Positions 42,797 to 51,404 are shown, numbered from the stretch's first letter. The stretch: DNA of 55,052 bases from an uncultured Eubacterium sp. (GCF_937958975.1 NZ_CALGRE010000052.1:1-55052), one strand, 5' to 3'. Numbers and translations: made by a program. The notes: generated by a model not told the origin, from the sequence alone.

Positions 42797-44167
42797 TTAT
42801 ATTGAAGAAAATTTTATTCCATAATAAAATTTCTTCAATATTTTTTTGTATGACAGACCTTTTTTTGCCAGTTCTATCGCTCCATTCTGACTCATACCGC
42901 TTCCATGTCCGAAACCTCCACCATAGATTTTATATCCTATCCCATTTCGTTCATCAGTAATTTTTTCAATATAAATAAATGCACTTGGAAGCATTTCTAT
43001 CTCATTTCTCACCTGCTCATCACTTAAATGTAGTTTTCCGTAACACGAACACAATGCTTTCCTGATTTCATTTTGATTCTGCATTACAATCTGCCGCTTT
43101 TCACCATATACTGTAATCTGAGATGCAATTCCACCGGTTCCTCTGCTATTTACTTCAATATTATGTATTTTCCCAACATTTACCCCCATTGTCTTATAAA
43201 TTGAATTTTCTATCTGCTCTGATGATAAATAAATAGTCCATCTGTAATATGGATAATCCTTTTCATAACCTCTTGGTTTCTTTGTTATAAAGTTTTTAAA
43301 TTCATTGTTATCCTGATAATTTATAGTATCTCTTCTTGTCAGGTTACTCCCCTTTAAATACTTTTGTTTTTGTTTTCCCCAAATTTTATAATCTGTTGTA
43401 TATCCACATGATGTTGAAAAATAGTATGCCCTTATTACCTTTCCCTTATATTTCATTATAATATTTTTTGTCTCTTTTGCCGCCCGCTCACATCTCTTTC
43501 CCGGTCTTATCCTGTTATATACCTGAAAGTTTGTACTGTCATCTGCTATGGCATCATACTTTTTATATTCTTCCGCTTTCGATTTTATAATAAAATTTCT
43601 GGCACATACTGCCTGTGCTTTTAATGCTTCCATTGGCGCCTGCTCACCAATTTCACTGGATATTACACCGGCAATATAACTTTCTATATCTACCTGATTT
43701 ACTACAACAAGGCCACTTCCAGTCTTATATATGTAAAACATTCCACTGTACTCCGGCGAATCATGTTCTATGTTATGTCCTTCCCACTTGATTTTTCCTT
43801 CGGAAGAAACCTTTAATACATTATTATTGTCAAAATATTTACTCTCTGCACTAATACTTGCTGTTTTACATCTCTTCTGGTTGCTATAATTTTTATCATA
43901 AAAAATCGTGAGTGCTTTTGCCTTCAATTTTATATCAGTGTGATAAATCGATGTATAATTATCCTTCATTATTATTACTCTGACACTCCTACTTTTTTCT
44001 CCTGCATTTTCCTTTTTTATTTCTGTCGCCTGTTCTTTAACAACTTTTGCTGCCGGTTCTGCTTTATCAATTCCACTTATTTTTTGAAGTACCTCTTGAC
44101 ATTTTATTCCCGTTATTACAATTGTAAATAAAAATACCAGCGTTACTAATAACGTTATCTTTTTCAT
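42797..44167 (-). CDS. SpoIID/LytB-domain protein
   Basis: A 456-residue exported protein: N-terminal hydrophobic segment (about 3-24), linker, then the SpoIID domain. This domain has VVVNQVDIESYIAGVISSEIGEQAPMEALKAQAVCARNF; the catalytic Glu of peptidoglycan lytic transglycosylase SpoIID is expected in the SSEIG segment. It also has FSTSCGYTTD and the C-terminal GGGFGHGSGMSQNGAIELAKKG. In sporulators SpoIID degrades glycan strands during engulfment. This protein is longer than B. subtilis SpoIID and lies outside a sporulation cluster, so a paralogue in wall remodelling is possible. GGGGGGAG precedes the ATG. Confidence 0.85.
   Translation of the reverse strand: MKKITLLVTLVFLFTIVITGIKCQEVLQKISGIDKAEPAAKVVKEQATEIKKENAGEKSRSVRVIIMKDNYTSIYHTDIKLKAKALTIFYDKNYSNQKRCKTASISAESKYFDNNNVLKVSSEGKIKWEGHNIEHDSPEYSGMFYIYKTGSGLVVVNQVDIESYIAGVISSEIGEQAPMEALKAQAVCARNFIIKSKAEEYKKYDAIADDSTNFQVYNRIRPGKRCERAAKETKNIIMKYKGKVIRAYYFSTSCGYTTDYKIWGKQKQKYLKGSNLTRRDTINYQDNNEFKNFITKKPRGYEKDYPYYRWTIYLSSEQIENSIYKTMGVNVGKIHNIEVNSRGTGGIASQITVYGEKRQIVMQNQNEIRKALCSCYGKLHLSDEQVRNEIEMLPSAFIYIEKITDERNGIGYKIYGGGFGHGSGMSQNGAIELAKKGLSYKKILKKFYYGIKFSSI
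42801..42839. terminator. Hairpin at the 3' end of the spoIID-like gene
   Basis: ATTGAAGAAAATTTTATT, CCAT, AATAAAATTTCTTCAAT: 17-bp AT-rich arms with one bulge, lying inside the last codons of the gene. The T7 run that follows is on the plus strand, so on the minus strand it is a weak terminator. Confidence 0.45.
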
Positions 44168-44207
44168 ACTCCCCCCTATTTTAGTTTATAAAACATTTTT
44201 TCGAAGA

Positions 44208-44249
44208 ACAAAGTGTCTTCGATACCCATCGGAATCAAGGACACTTTGT
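44208..44249. other. Hairpin in the spoIID-like upstream region
   Basis: ACAAAGTGTC (44208-44217) and GACACTTTGT (44240-44249) are perfect arms, with TTCGAT and ATCGGAA pairing inside. It lies 41 bp before the spoIID-like start and downstream of the RNA terminator, so it could be a leader hairpin or a second stop for read-through. Confidence 0.55.
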
Positions 44250-44326
44250 TTATTATCTGCCTTTTCATCTTCAAATAAGACAAAGAACTTTGCAAGGCAA
44301 TATCATTTTCTGTCGAAACATAAAAG

Positions 44327-44358
44327 AAAAAACGCAGCATATTTATGCTGCGTTTTTT
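44327..44358. terminator. Strong bidirectional terminator of the 44.3-44.6 kb RNA
   Basis: AAAAAACGCAGCATA, TT, TATGCTGCGTTTTTT: a perfect 15-bp stem with T runs on both strands. Confidence 0.92.
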
Positions 44359-44638
44359 TGTATAAGCGACAAGGAAAAATAATTCGCTTGCTGAATTACT
44401 TTTGATGCCACATATAATCCCAGAATACGGCTAATGTCGCTTCTGGTGATTCTTATTTTTCTTATGTATACCCGAAATGCCGCTCCTGTGTTTTGAGTCC
44501 TAGCAAACGCCAGGTGGGCAACCGCATCTAAAGTTCTGAAGTCCACTACTTTGAGGCCTGACATCTCTCTAGAAATATAGGAATCCCTTTTATCAAACTG
44601 TAGGTTCAAAATTGACAGGTATTTCAAACATTTCAGGT
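44327..44638 (-). ncRNA. Candidate structured non-coding RNA, about 300 nt
   Basis: The transcript is bounded by a strong promoter and a perfect terminator. It contains many complementary segments on the minus strand. GATTCCTATATTTCT pairs with AGAAAAATAAGAATC (13 of 15). CCTGGC-GTTT-GCTAGG is a 6-bp hairpin flanked by TTGCCCA and ACTCAAAACAC. CCAGAA pairs with TTCTGG, AAGCGAC with GTCGCTT, and AATTC with GAATT. A 94-codon frame is open here (44627-44343), but it starts with TTG at about 10 nt from the RNA 5' end, has no ribosome binding site and ends inside the terminator, so I do not call it a gene. 6S RNA or a raiA-type RNA are possibilities; the class is not identified. This and the hairpin cluster fill the 690-bp gap between spoIID-like and pckA. 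Confidence 0.6.
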
Positions 44639-44644
44639 AACTCT

Positions 44645-44673
44645 ATTATAAAGTATGAGTAGAATTTTTGCAA
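44645..44673 (-). promoter_or_regulatory. Promoter of the candidate RNA
   Basis: TTGCAA (44673-44668), 17 bp, TATAAT (44650-44645) on the minus strand; transcription would start near 44638. Confidence 0.75.
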
Positions 44674-44719
44674 TAATTTTTGTATGGCAAAATTTGTGTA
44701 ATTTCGGCAAGGTGGAAAC

Positions 44720-44853
44720 AAGCCATGCTTCACCTCGAATATGCTTCGCTTCTTCTCGGTGAACGGGCTTTCGCCCTATAAGAATAAAAAAGAAAAGATG
44801 CTCATGAAAGCAAGCTTTCTTCGCATCTTTCCTTTTTTATTCTTGCATGGCTT
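44720..44853. repeat. Nested hairpin cluster after pckA, includes its terminator
   Basis: The outer arms AAGCCATGC (44720-44728) and GCATGGCTT (44845-44853) enclose three hairpins. TTCACC...GGTGAA is at about 44729-44763. GGGC-TTTC-GCCC is at 44765-44776. A 22-bp arm pair (44780-44801 with 44823-44844, one mismatch) has an inner GAAAGC-AA-GCTTTC. The last one ends in T runs and is the likely pckA terminator. Confidence 0.75.
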
Positions 44854-44858
44854 AATGC

Positions 44859-46550
44859 TTACGCAAGTTCATTTACTACTTTCTTGACTGCTTCTAATGC
44901 TTCGTCAGGAAGTTTATCATATCCTTCTTTGTTTGTTGCAAATCCTTCAATGGCTTTTACTCTGTTTTCCATTGCTGCCTTAAGTGCTGCTTTGTAATCA
45001 GTATCATTTAAGTCTGCATTGAAGTCTTCCCATTCCATGATTTCTATATCAGATAATGGACCCCACTCCTTAAATTCTGCTCTCTTTTCTACGATTGTTT
45101 CAAGGATTCCAAGTGTGTCTTTTGGCTGTACCTTTTTACCCATGAAATCACCTGTGTTAATAATATAACAATCAACGTTCTTCTCTTCTACTAACTTCTT
45201 AAACTTAACATAATCATTTACCAATGGATATGTTCTAAATGGGTTAGCATAAGGAACAATTCTAAGTGCATTCATATCTGTACCGGCTGCAACACGCTCT
45301 GCTGTAGATGTCTTTGTTGCGAGTGTTGCTCCCATTACTGCTGCAAGAGAAGCTCCTTTTAACTTAACTACCGGTGGAATTGTAGGATCTTTCATAATCC
45401 AGAAGATTGCATTTACTGGTGCGTCAATCTTATCTACACGGTTTGGTGACCATAACTTTGACTTAATTGCACGTCCGTTACCATTTCTGATATCTTCTGT
45501 CACTAACTGAATCTTTCCATCCTCGTCCATTGTTGCGCCACAGTTCTGTACTGTTAAAAGATACTGATTATCAGGGCATCCTGTTGGATAATCTGCTGTC
45601 TTATCAAAATATGTAGGCTCTAATGCTACAGATGCACATGTATCTGTATTGATAATAAAAGCATCATCATGAAGAACTTTGATTTCATATTTTCCATTAT
45701 GCTTAGCATGTGTAAGTGTTGATTTTCCTGAACCTGAAAGACCATATACAGAAGCAACATATTTTGAACCATCTTCTAATAAATACTCTTTCTGTCCACC
45801 ATGACATGAAGCATATCCATTTCTATTGGCAAGAGCCCAAGCCATTGTAAGCGTACCCTTCTTGTGTTCTCCAAAATACTTCATACCAAGAATGGCTGCA
45901 CAGTTCTCGTCTGTATCAAAATAGCAAAGTGTAAGAGGGTCACTCAAACAACTATAATCTACATCCGGACTTTCTGTCGGCATCCACTGTGGATTCGAGA
46001 ATATGTAAATATCAGGTTCTTTTCCATCACCTACCGGTTTTGAATTTTTATACATCTTTACATATTCATCTGACTGATACTGGAAATTTAACATCCAGTT
46101 GTAAAGTAAATTTTCTTCTCCTTCTGGAATAAGAAGATGAGCTTTTACCATAAATTCAGGGTCAAGTCCTACAAAACATGTTGCATGATACATTTTTGTA
46201 TTGCGTGTTTTGTAAACTGCATCCATTACTACCTTATCAAGTTTTGTATCATCTACGCCCGGCTCTCCTTTAATTCTACGAGCAGCAGCGTAACGTCCTG
46301 TTACTGCACCATCATTGAAAAGTAATACCTTTGCATCACTATCAAGACCAAATTCTTCTCCTCTGTAAACAGGCATATCTGTTACAATTGTTCCCGGAGA
46401 ATTTTTCGCTAAATTATAGGCTTCTTTAAGAGTGTTTACTTTAACAACATTGTTACCATAAAATGCTGTCTCAATGATTGTTCTTGTCTTAGAAAATCCT
46501 ACTTTACCAGCACCAATTTCGTCAATTTTGTAATTTGCTTTTGTTGACAT
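44859..46550 (-). CDS. pckA: Phosphoenolpyruvate carboxykinase (ATP)
   Basis: Interconverts oxaloacetate + ATP and PEP + CO2 + ADP. In fermenting gut Clostridia it often runs toward oxaloacetate. The 563-residue protein has the PEPCK kinase-1a P-loop GLSGSGKST (270-278), the metal/substrate segment VLHDDAFIIN, and the adenine-side region AVMGATLATKTSTAERVAAGTD. The ATP class is indicated by the GLSGSGKST-type loop and overall length. AGGAGG precedes the ATG. It is monocistronic, with a consensus promoter and Rex-like boxes upstream and a large hairpin terminator downstream. Confidence 0.95.
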   Translation of the reverse strand: MSTKANYKIDEIGAGKVGFSKTRTIIETAFYGNNVVKVNTLKEAYNLAKNSPGTIVTDMPVYRGEEFGLDSDAKVLLFNDGAVTGRYAAARRIKGEPGVDDTKLDKVVMDAVYKTRNTKMYHATCFVGLDPEFMVKAHLLIPEGEENLLYNWMLNFQYQSDEYVKMYKNSKPVGDGKEPDIYIFSNPQWMPTESPDVDYSCLSDPLTLCYFDTDENCAAILGMKYFGEHKKGTLTMAWALANRNGYASCHGGQKEYLLEDGSKYVASVYGLSGSGKSTLTHAKHNGKYEIKVLHDDAFIINTDTCASVALEPTYFDKTADYPTGCPDNQYLLTVQNCGATMDEDGKIQLVTEDIRNGNGRAIKSKLWSPNRVDKIDAPVNAIFWIMKDPTIPPVVKLKGASLAAVMGATLATKTSTAERVAAGTDMNALRIVPYANPFRTYPLVNDYVKFKKLVEEKNVDCYIINTGDFMGKKVQPKDTLGILETIVEKRAEFKEWGPLSDIEIMEWEDFNADLNDTDYKAALKAAMENRVKAIEGFATNKEGYDKLPDEALEAVKKVVNELA

Positions 46551-46595
46551 TTTTAGTCCTCCTAATTTAATTATATTAAACCTGATAATGCAGGT

Positions 46596-46613
46596 TTGTT
46601 AACATTTTAAAAA
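46596..46613. promoter_or_regulatory. Rex-like box 1, pckA leader
   Basis: TTGTTAA-CATT-TTAAAAA matches 13 of 14 positions of the Rex consensus TTGTTAA-N4-TTAACAA. It lies just downstream of the predicted transcription start, a blocking position. Confidence 0.5.
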
Positions 46614-46627
46614 ACCATTTGCCATCG

Positions 46628-46656
46628 ATTATCTCATTATTCACAATGAATGTCAA
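46628..46656 (-). promoter_or_regulatory. Promoter of pckA
   Basis: TTGACA (46656-46651), 17 bp, GATAAT (46633-46628) on the minus strand, giving a leader of about 70 nt. Confidence 0.75.
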
Positions 46657-46667
46657 GAATTTAACAA
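46650..46667. promoter_or_regulatory. Rex-like box 2, overlapping the pckA -35
   Basis: ATGTCAA-GAAT-TTAACAA matches 12 of 14 positions of the Rex consensus and covers the -35 hexamer. Confidence 0.4.
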
Positions 46668-46693
46668 CTTTTTCATAATATGTTTATTTTATA

Positions 46694-46705
46694 AAGTGTA
46701 CACTT
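46694..46705. promoter_or_regulatory. 12-bp palindrome upstream of pckA
   Basis: AAGTGTACACTT, perfect, centred about 80 bp upstream of the predicted pckA start point. It shares AAGTGT and ACACTT half-sites with the 23-bp palindrome at 16277-16299. Confidence 0.35.
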
Positions 46706-46742
46706 AAGATTGTTATCACCTTACTTTTTCACATATAATAAC

Positions 46743-46783
46743 AAGAAGCTATTTGCCAATCTTTTATCGGCAAATAGCTTCTT
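46743..46783. terminator. Terminator of the yfbR-topB-glmS operon
   Basis: AAGAAGCTATTTGCC, 11 nt, GGCAAATAGCTTCTT: perfect 15-bp arms immediately after the stop of the beta-helix gene. Confidence 0.88.
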
Positions 46784-46784
46784 T

Positions 46785-47441
46785 CTAAAATTTCTGAACA
46801 ATACTGTCTTTATTCTTAAAAATGCTGTTCTCCGGAATTACTCCCCTCACGCTGGACAATGGATAGATATTTGTATTTCTTCCAACAACCGTTCCCGGAT
46901 TCAGAACAGAATTACATCCCACTTCTACATAATCACCAATCATGGCACCAAATTTTTTCAAACCTGTCTCAATCTTTTCATGACCGTTTTTCACTATAAC
47001 TAAAGTCTTATCAGATTTTACATTTGATGTAATAGAACCTGCTCCCATATGAGAATGTGTTCCAAGAATACTATCTCCCACATAATTGTAATGTGGAACC
47101 TGAACCGTATTAAATAACACAACATTTTTTAATTCTGTAGAATTTCCAACAACACAGTTTTTTCCAACAATTGCATTCCCTCTGATAAACGCTCCCGGTC
47201 TGACCTCTGTATCTGCATCTATAATGAGTGGTCCATTTAATGTTGCCGTCTTTGCTATCGTTACCGATTTGTGAATCCAAATATCTCCTTCACGATATTG
47301 AAATTCCTCTTTCGGCAGCGTAGGTCCTATTTTTAAAATATAATTTCCAATATCAGATAGAACCTCCCAAGGATATTCCTTTCCCTCAAACAGTCCTGAG
47401 GCAATCGTTTCATTCAAATCATACATTTCTGTAATCTTCAT
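46785..47441 (-). CDS. Left-handed beta-helix protein, GlmU acetyltransferase-domain-like
   Basis: A 218-residue protein with hexapeptide repeats through about residues 50-210 (IWIHKSVTIAKTATLNGPLIID, PGAFIRGNAIVGKNCVVG, VGCNSVLNPGTVVGRNTNI). That is the trimeric left-handed beta-helix of GlmU-like acyl- or nucleotidyl-transferases. The N-terminal uridylyltransferase domain of GlmU is absent (no GTRM..K motif), so this is not a full GlmU. HSHMGAGSITSNVKSDK resembles the acetyl-CoA site region. Following glmS by 34 bp suggests a role with glucosamine phosphates or UDP-GlcNAc; the exact reaction is not readable. Confidence 0.8.
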   Translation of the reverse strand: MKITEMYDLNETIASGLFEGKEYPWEVLSDIGNYILKIGPTLPKEEFQYREGDIWIHKSVTIAKTATLNGPLIIDADTEVRPGAFIRGNAIVGKNCVVGNSTELKNVVLFNTVQVPHYNYVGDSILGTHSHMGAGSITSNVKSDKTLVIVKNGHEKIETGLKKFGAMIGDYVEVGCNSVLNPGTVVGRNTNIYPLSSVRGVIPENSIFKNKDSIVQKF

Positions 47442-47475
47442 TTTATAATCCTTTCACTGTAAACCAGACTAATAT

Positions 47476-49296
47476 TTACTCAACTGTAACTGATTTTGCC
47501 AGATTTCTTGGTTTATCAACATTTAATCCCTTGAGAACGGTAGTATAATAAGCTACTAACTGCAACGGAATTACCGTAAGCATTGGCATCAAAACATCCT
47601 CAAGCGCAGGAACTTCAATTAATTCATCCATAACACCCTCGCTAAATTCTGTTCCCTCTTTACAAACCGTTATTGTAAATGCGCCTCTCGACTTAACTTC
47701 CATAATGTTGCTGACAGTTTTTTCTAATAAATCTGATTGTGTAGCTACACCAATCACCGGCATACCATCTGTCACTAATGATATCGTTCCATGCTTTAAC
47801 TCTCCTGCCGCATAGCTTTCTGAGTGAATATATGAAATTTCTTTTAATTTCAGAGAACCCTCCATACTAAGCGTGTAGTCAAGCCCTCTTCCAATATATA
47901 AAAGACTTGTCGCCGTAATAAGCTTGCTTGCTACATATTTACATCTATCTTCACATCCCATCGTCTTTTGAATCATCTCTGGAATCTTCTGCAATTCGTC
48001 CGTCAGTCTTCTACATTCATTCTCATCAATACACCCCTTTGCATATGCCAGTTCAAATGCCAGGAGATACATTACTGCCATCTGTACAGAAAATGCCTTT
48101 GTAGAAGCAACCGATATCTCCGGACCTGCATGTGTATAAATTACCATATCAGACTCTCTTGCAATGGAAGAACCTTTTACGTTTACAATAGATAGCACTT
48201 TCGCACCTTTTTCATGCGCTAAATGCAGCGCAGCTTTGGTATCAGCAGTCTCACCTGACTGCGAAATAACGATAACTAAATCTTCCTGCGTTACAATTGG
48301 GTCCCTGTACCTAAACTCTGATGCAATATCAACAGTTACTTCTGTTCTTGCTAATTTTTCGATGACATATTTTCCAACCATCCCTGCATGCATGGCAGTT
48401 CCACATGCAACAATAAATAATTTTCTATATCCTTTTAACATTTCTGCTGTAAGACCACATTCAGATAAATCCGGCATACCATTTACAATTCTTGGCGCTA
48501 TTGTCGTTTTCACAGCTGTAGGTTGCTCATGAATTTCCTTTAGCATAAAATGTTCATATCCACCTTTTTCAGCAGCATCCATATCCAGGTTTGACTCTTG
48601 AATTTCCTTTGTAAGCTGCTGTCTGTGTATATTACAAAACTCAACTCTGTCCTCTTTAATTGTTGCTATTTCATTTTCTTCCAGCAAATAATATTTTCTC
48701 GTATATTTTAAAATTGCCGGAACATCTGAGGCAATAAAGTTTTCTTCCTCTCCGACTCCTATAATCAACGGGCTGTCTTTTCTTACAGCAAATATTCTAT
48801 CAGGAAAATCCTTAAAAATAATGCCGAGTGCATAAGCCCCTCTGATATCATTTAAAGCATTAATAATAGCCTCTACCGGATTGCCGGTATAATAATAATC
48901 TAATAATTTTGCCACTGTCTCTGTATCGGTTTCACTTACAAAGGTATACCCTTTTCCAACAAGAAAATTTTTTATATCTTTATAATTTTCAATAATTCCA
49001 TTATGGACAATAGATACTCTTTTACTCCCATGAGGATGAGAATTAATGTCAGACGGCTCTCCGTGAGTTGCCCATCTGGTATGTCCTATTCCACAATGTC
49101 CATCCGGCTTATGGTTTTCTTTTATCTTATCTCTTAAATTTTTCAATTCGCCTTTTGATTTTTCAACAGAAATCTGTCCATTTTCAAAAACTGCAATTCC
49201 AGCTGAATCATATCCTCTATATTCAAGCTTTGATAACGAGTCTAACAGCACATCTGTACAATCTCTCTCCCCAACATATCCTACGATACCACACAT
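47476..49296 (-). CDS. glmS: Glutamine--fructose-6-phosphate aminotransferase (isomerizing)
   Basis: Makes glucosamine-6-phosphate, the first step to UDP-GlcNAc and cell wall. The 606-residue protein starts MCGIVGYVGERDC with the N-terminal nucleophile Cys2. The Ntn amidotransferase domain (GIGHTRWATHGEPSDINSHPH, IVHNGIIENY) covers about 1-240. Two SIS sugar-isomerase domains follow (VACGTAMHAG, VISQSGETADTKAALHLA, STKAFSVQM, RGLDYTLSMEGSLKLKEISYIH) and the end is DKPRNLAKSVTVE. Its ATG overlaps the topB stop as TAATG, so no glmS ribozyme can precede it. Confidence 0.97.
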   Translation of the reverse strand: MCGIVGYVGERDCTDVLLDSLSKLEYRGYDSAGIAVFENGQISVEKSKGELKNLRDKIKENHKPDGHCGIGHTRWATHGEPSDINSHPHGSKRVSIVHNGIIENYKDIKNFLVGKGYTFVSETDTETVAKLLDYYYTGNPVEAIINALNDIRGAYALGIIFKDFPDRIFAVRKDSPLIIGVGEEENFIASDVPAILKYTRKYYLLEENEIATIKEDRVEFCNIHRQQLTKEIQESNLDMDAAEKGGYEHFMLKEIHEQPTAVKTTIAPRIVNGMPDLSECGLTAEMLKGYRKLFIVACGTAMHAGMVGKYVIEKLARTEVTVDIASEFRYRDPIVTQEDLVIVISQSGETADTKAALHLAHEKGAKVLSIVNVKGSSIARESDMVIYTHAGPEISVASTKAFSVQMAVMYLLAFELAYAKGCIDENECRRLTDELQKIPEMIQKTMGCEDRCKYVASKLITATSLLYIGRGLDYTLSMEGSLKLKEISYIHSESYAAGELKHGTISLVTDGMPVIGVATQSDLLEKTVSNIMEVKSRGAFTITVCKEGTEFSEGVMDELIEVPALEDVLMPMLTVIPLQLVAYYTTVLKGLNVDKPRNLAKSVTVE

Positions 49297-51395
49297 TATT
49301 TCTTCCTCCTATAAAATTGCGCTACATAGTTATAATAACCGGTCATCTGTCCTGCATTGTTCAGATGAATAACATTGTTAAATCTGCCTCTAATAAAATC
49401 ATTTAACTTCTGCATATATTCCTCTGACGTAATCTGACCTTCTGCCACCTGAGTAAGCCCCAATTCCCAACTGGCAGTCAATTCCGGATTAAGCAATGAC
49501 TTAATTGAGCCATGCACTACCCCAAAAATCATTTCACCCAACTGTGTAGGCGTGATAACCTGTGTTTTTTTGTTTAAAGATAAATATTTGATATTTACCA
49601 GTTTCTTGATAATCTCAGCCCTTGTAGCACTTGTGCCAATTCCTGAACCTTTTATTTGCGCTCTAAGGTCCTCATCTTCAATAAGCTGTCCTGCATTTTC
49701 CATAGCAAGAATTAACGAACCTGATGTATATCTTTTTGGTGGTGATGTCTCACCCTCCTTTATCTCTGTTCCGGTTATTTGAATTTTATCACCTTTTGAC
49801 ATATTATGCAAAAGATTAAAAAACTCTTCATCCAGACTTTCTTCCTTATTTTCATTTTGGTTATCATCGGATTTTTCCTGTGTACCTTTTTGTTCTGTAG
49901 CTAATGCCTTTTTCTTTTCCTTCGGCACTCCGGCAATTTCTAAATACCCTTTTTGTACCAATATTTTAAAATTAGAGGAAAACTGTTCTGTTGTTGTACC
50001 TCCGTCTGAAAATGTTGCAGGCATAATTCCCGTCAGAGTTGCCTTTTTATAAATCGCTGGCGGATAAAAAATGCTTAAAAAACGCCTTACGATAACCATA
50101 TACACTTTCTGATTTATCGCCTTTTGTCTGGATAATCCGTTCAGTCCCTGTCCTGTTGGAATAATTGCATAATGGTCTGTTATCTTTTTATCATCTACAT
50201 ATTTTGTCTTTTCCATCCCTTTATAAGAACCTTCTTTCAATATATTGAGAGCGAAGTTCCCACATGGCTGATAATTCTGTAATCCACCGATATTTTTATG
50301 TATTTCCTTTGCAACTGCCGTAGATAATACTCTTGCATCTGTTCTCGGATAAGTCACCAGCTTACTCTCATACAATTCCTGTACTACGCTCAAAGTCTCA
50401 TCCGGACTTATTTTAAACATCTTAGAACAATCATTTTGTAATTCAGCAAGATTATAGAGCAATGGCGCCTGTTTTTTTTCATCCTTCATTGTAATTGACT
50501 TGATTGTCATCTCTAAAGGATATATCTGCCCGTTGTTTTGTTCCGGTTTGTGAAGCTCTAAAGCTTTCACTAATGCCTCAGCCGTAGTTTTTTCCTTGAA
50601 CCCATTTTCTTTGTATAAAAACGGTGTTTCAAAAAACTTTGAACCTTTGACAGCTTTCCACTCGGTAACTATACTTCTTCCTGAAATATCTGCATTCGCC
50701 AAAACACGATAAAATGGTGTTTTCACAAAATTTCTAATTTCTCTTTCACGATTACATATCATACCTAAAACACAAGTCATAACGCGTCCTACGTTGATAG
50801 ATTTCCAACCACTCTTCAAATAATTTTGAATTGAATTACCATATTTTAAAGTAAGAAGCCTTGAAAAATTAATTCCCATCAAGTAATCTTCCTTTGCCCT
50901 TAAATATGCCGCATCAGACAAATTGTCATACGCACTCAAATCCTTTGCCTCTCTGATTCCCCTCAGAATCTCTTCCTCTGTCTGTGAGTCAATCCATACG
51001 CGTTTTTCTTTTTTTCCTGTAACTCCAGCCTCCTGAGCTACTAATCTATATATGTAATCTCCCTCTCGCCCAGAGTCGGTGCATACATAAATCGTGTCGA
51101 CATCATCTCTGTTTAAAATACCTTTTACAATTCCAAACTGCTTTTTTACCGCCGGAATCACTTCATACTTCCACTCGCCCTCCGGAATAAACGGCAGGTC
51201 TTGTAAACTCCATTTTTTGTATTTTTCATCGTAAACTTCCGGATAGCTCATAGTGACTAAATGTCCAACACACCATGTGACAATGGCATTATCACTTTCC
51301 ATATAGCCATCTCTTCTGGAAGTATTAAGTTTTAGCGCCTTTGCAAACTCGGCAGCCACACTGGGCTTTTCTGCAATAAATACTGATTTTCCCAT
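49296..51395 (-). CDS. topB: DNA topoisomerase III
   Basis: Type IA topoisomerase for decatenation and recombination intermediates. The 699-residue protein has an N-terminal TOPRIM (SVFIAEKPSVAAEFA; acidic DSGREGDY, residues 107-114) and the active-site Tyr in LVTYPRTDARVLS (Y349). Then come the rest of the toroid and a C-terminal GIGTSATRAEIIKKLVNIKYL motif. An acidic insert (about 505-530, ATEQKGTQEKSDDNQNENKE) is unusual. No zinc-finger tail is present. It starts 9 bp after the yfbR-like gene and is coupled to glmS. Chromosomal setting with no plasmid or ICE genes in view. Confidence 0.95.
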   Translation of the reverse strand: MGKSVFIAEKPSVAAEFAKALKLNTSRRDGYMESDNAIVTWCVGHLVTMSYPEVYDEKYKKWSLQDLPFIPEGEWKYEVIPAVKKQFGIVKGILNRDDVDTIYVCTDSGREGDYIYRLVAQEAGVTGKKEKRVWIDSQTEEEILRGIREAKDLSAYDNLSDAAYLRAKEDYLMGINFSRLLTLKYGNSIQNYLKSGWKSINVGRVMTCVLGMICNREREIRNFVKTPFYRVLANADISGRSIVTEWKAVKGSKFFETPFLYKENGFKEKTTAEALVKALELHKPEQNNGQIYPLEMTIKSITMKDEKKQAPLLYNLAELQNDCSKMFKISPDETLSVVQELYESKLVTYPRTDARVLSTAVAKEIHKNIGGLQNYQPCGNFALNILKEGSYKGMEKTKYVDDKKITDHYAIIPTGQGLNGLSRQKAINQKVYMVIVRRFLSIFYPPAIYKKATLTGIMPATFSDGGTTTEQFSSNFKILVQKGYLEIAGVPKEKKKALATEQKGTQEKSDDNQNENKEESLDEEFFNLLHNMSKGDKIQITGTEIKEGETSPPKRYTSGSLILAMENAGQLIEDEDLRAQIKGSGIGTSATRAEIIKKLVNIKYLSLNKKTQVITPTQLGEMIFGVVHGSIKSLLNPELTASWELGLTQVAEGQITSEEYMQKLNDFIRGRFNNVIHLNNAGQMTGYYNYVAQFYRRKK

Positions 51396-51404
51396 GAAAC
51401 TCCT

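Noticed and set aside
44343..44627. 94-codon open frame on the minus strand as a protein gene
   Set aside because: Starts with TTG about 10 nt after the predicted transcript start, no ribosome binding site, ends inside the terminator stem, and the region folds well; treated as RNA instead.
49296..51395. topB as a sign of an integrative or conjugative element
   Set aside because: No relaxase, integrase, conjugation genes or attachment repeats are seen nearby; the neighbours are housekeeping genes.
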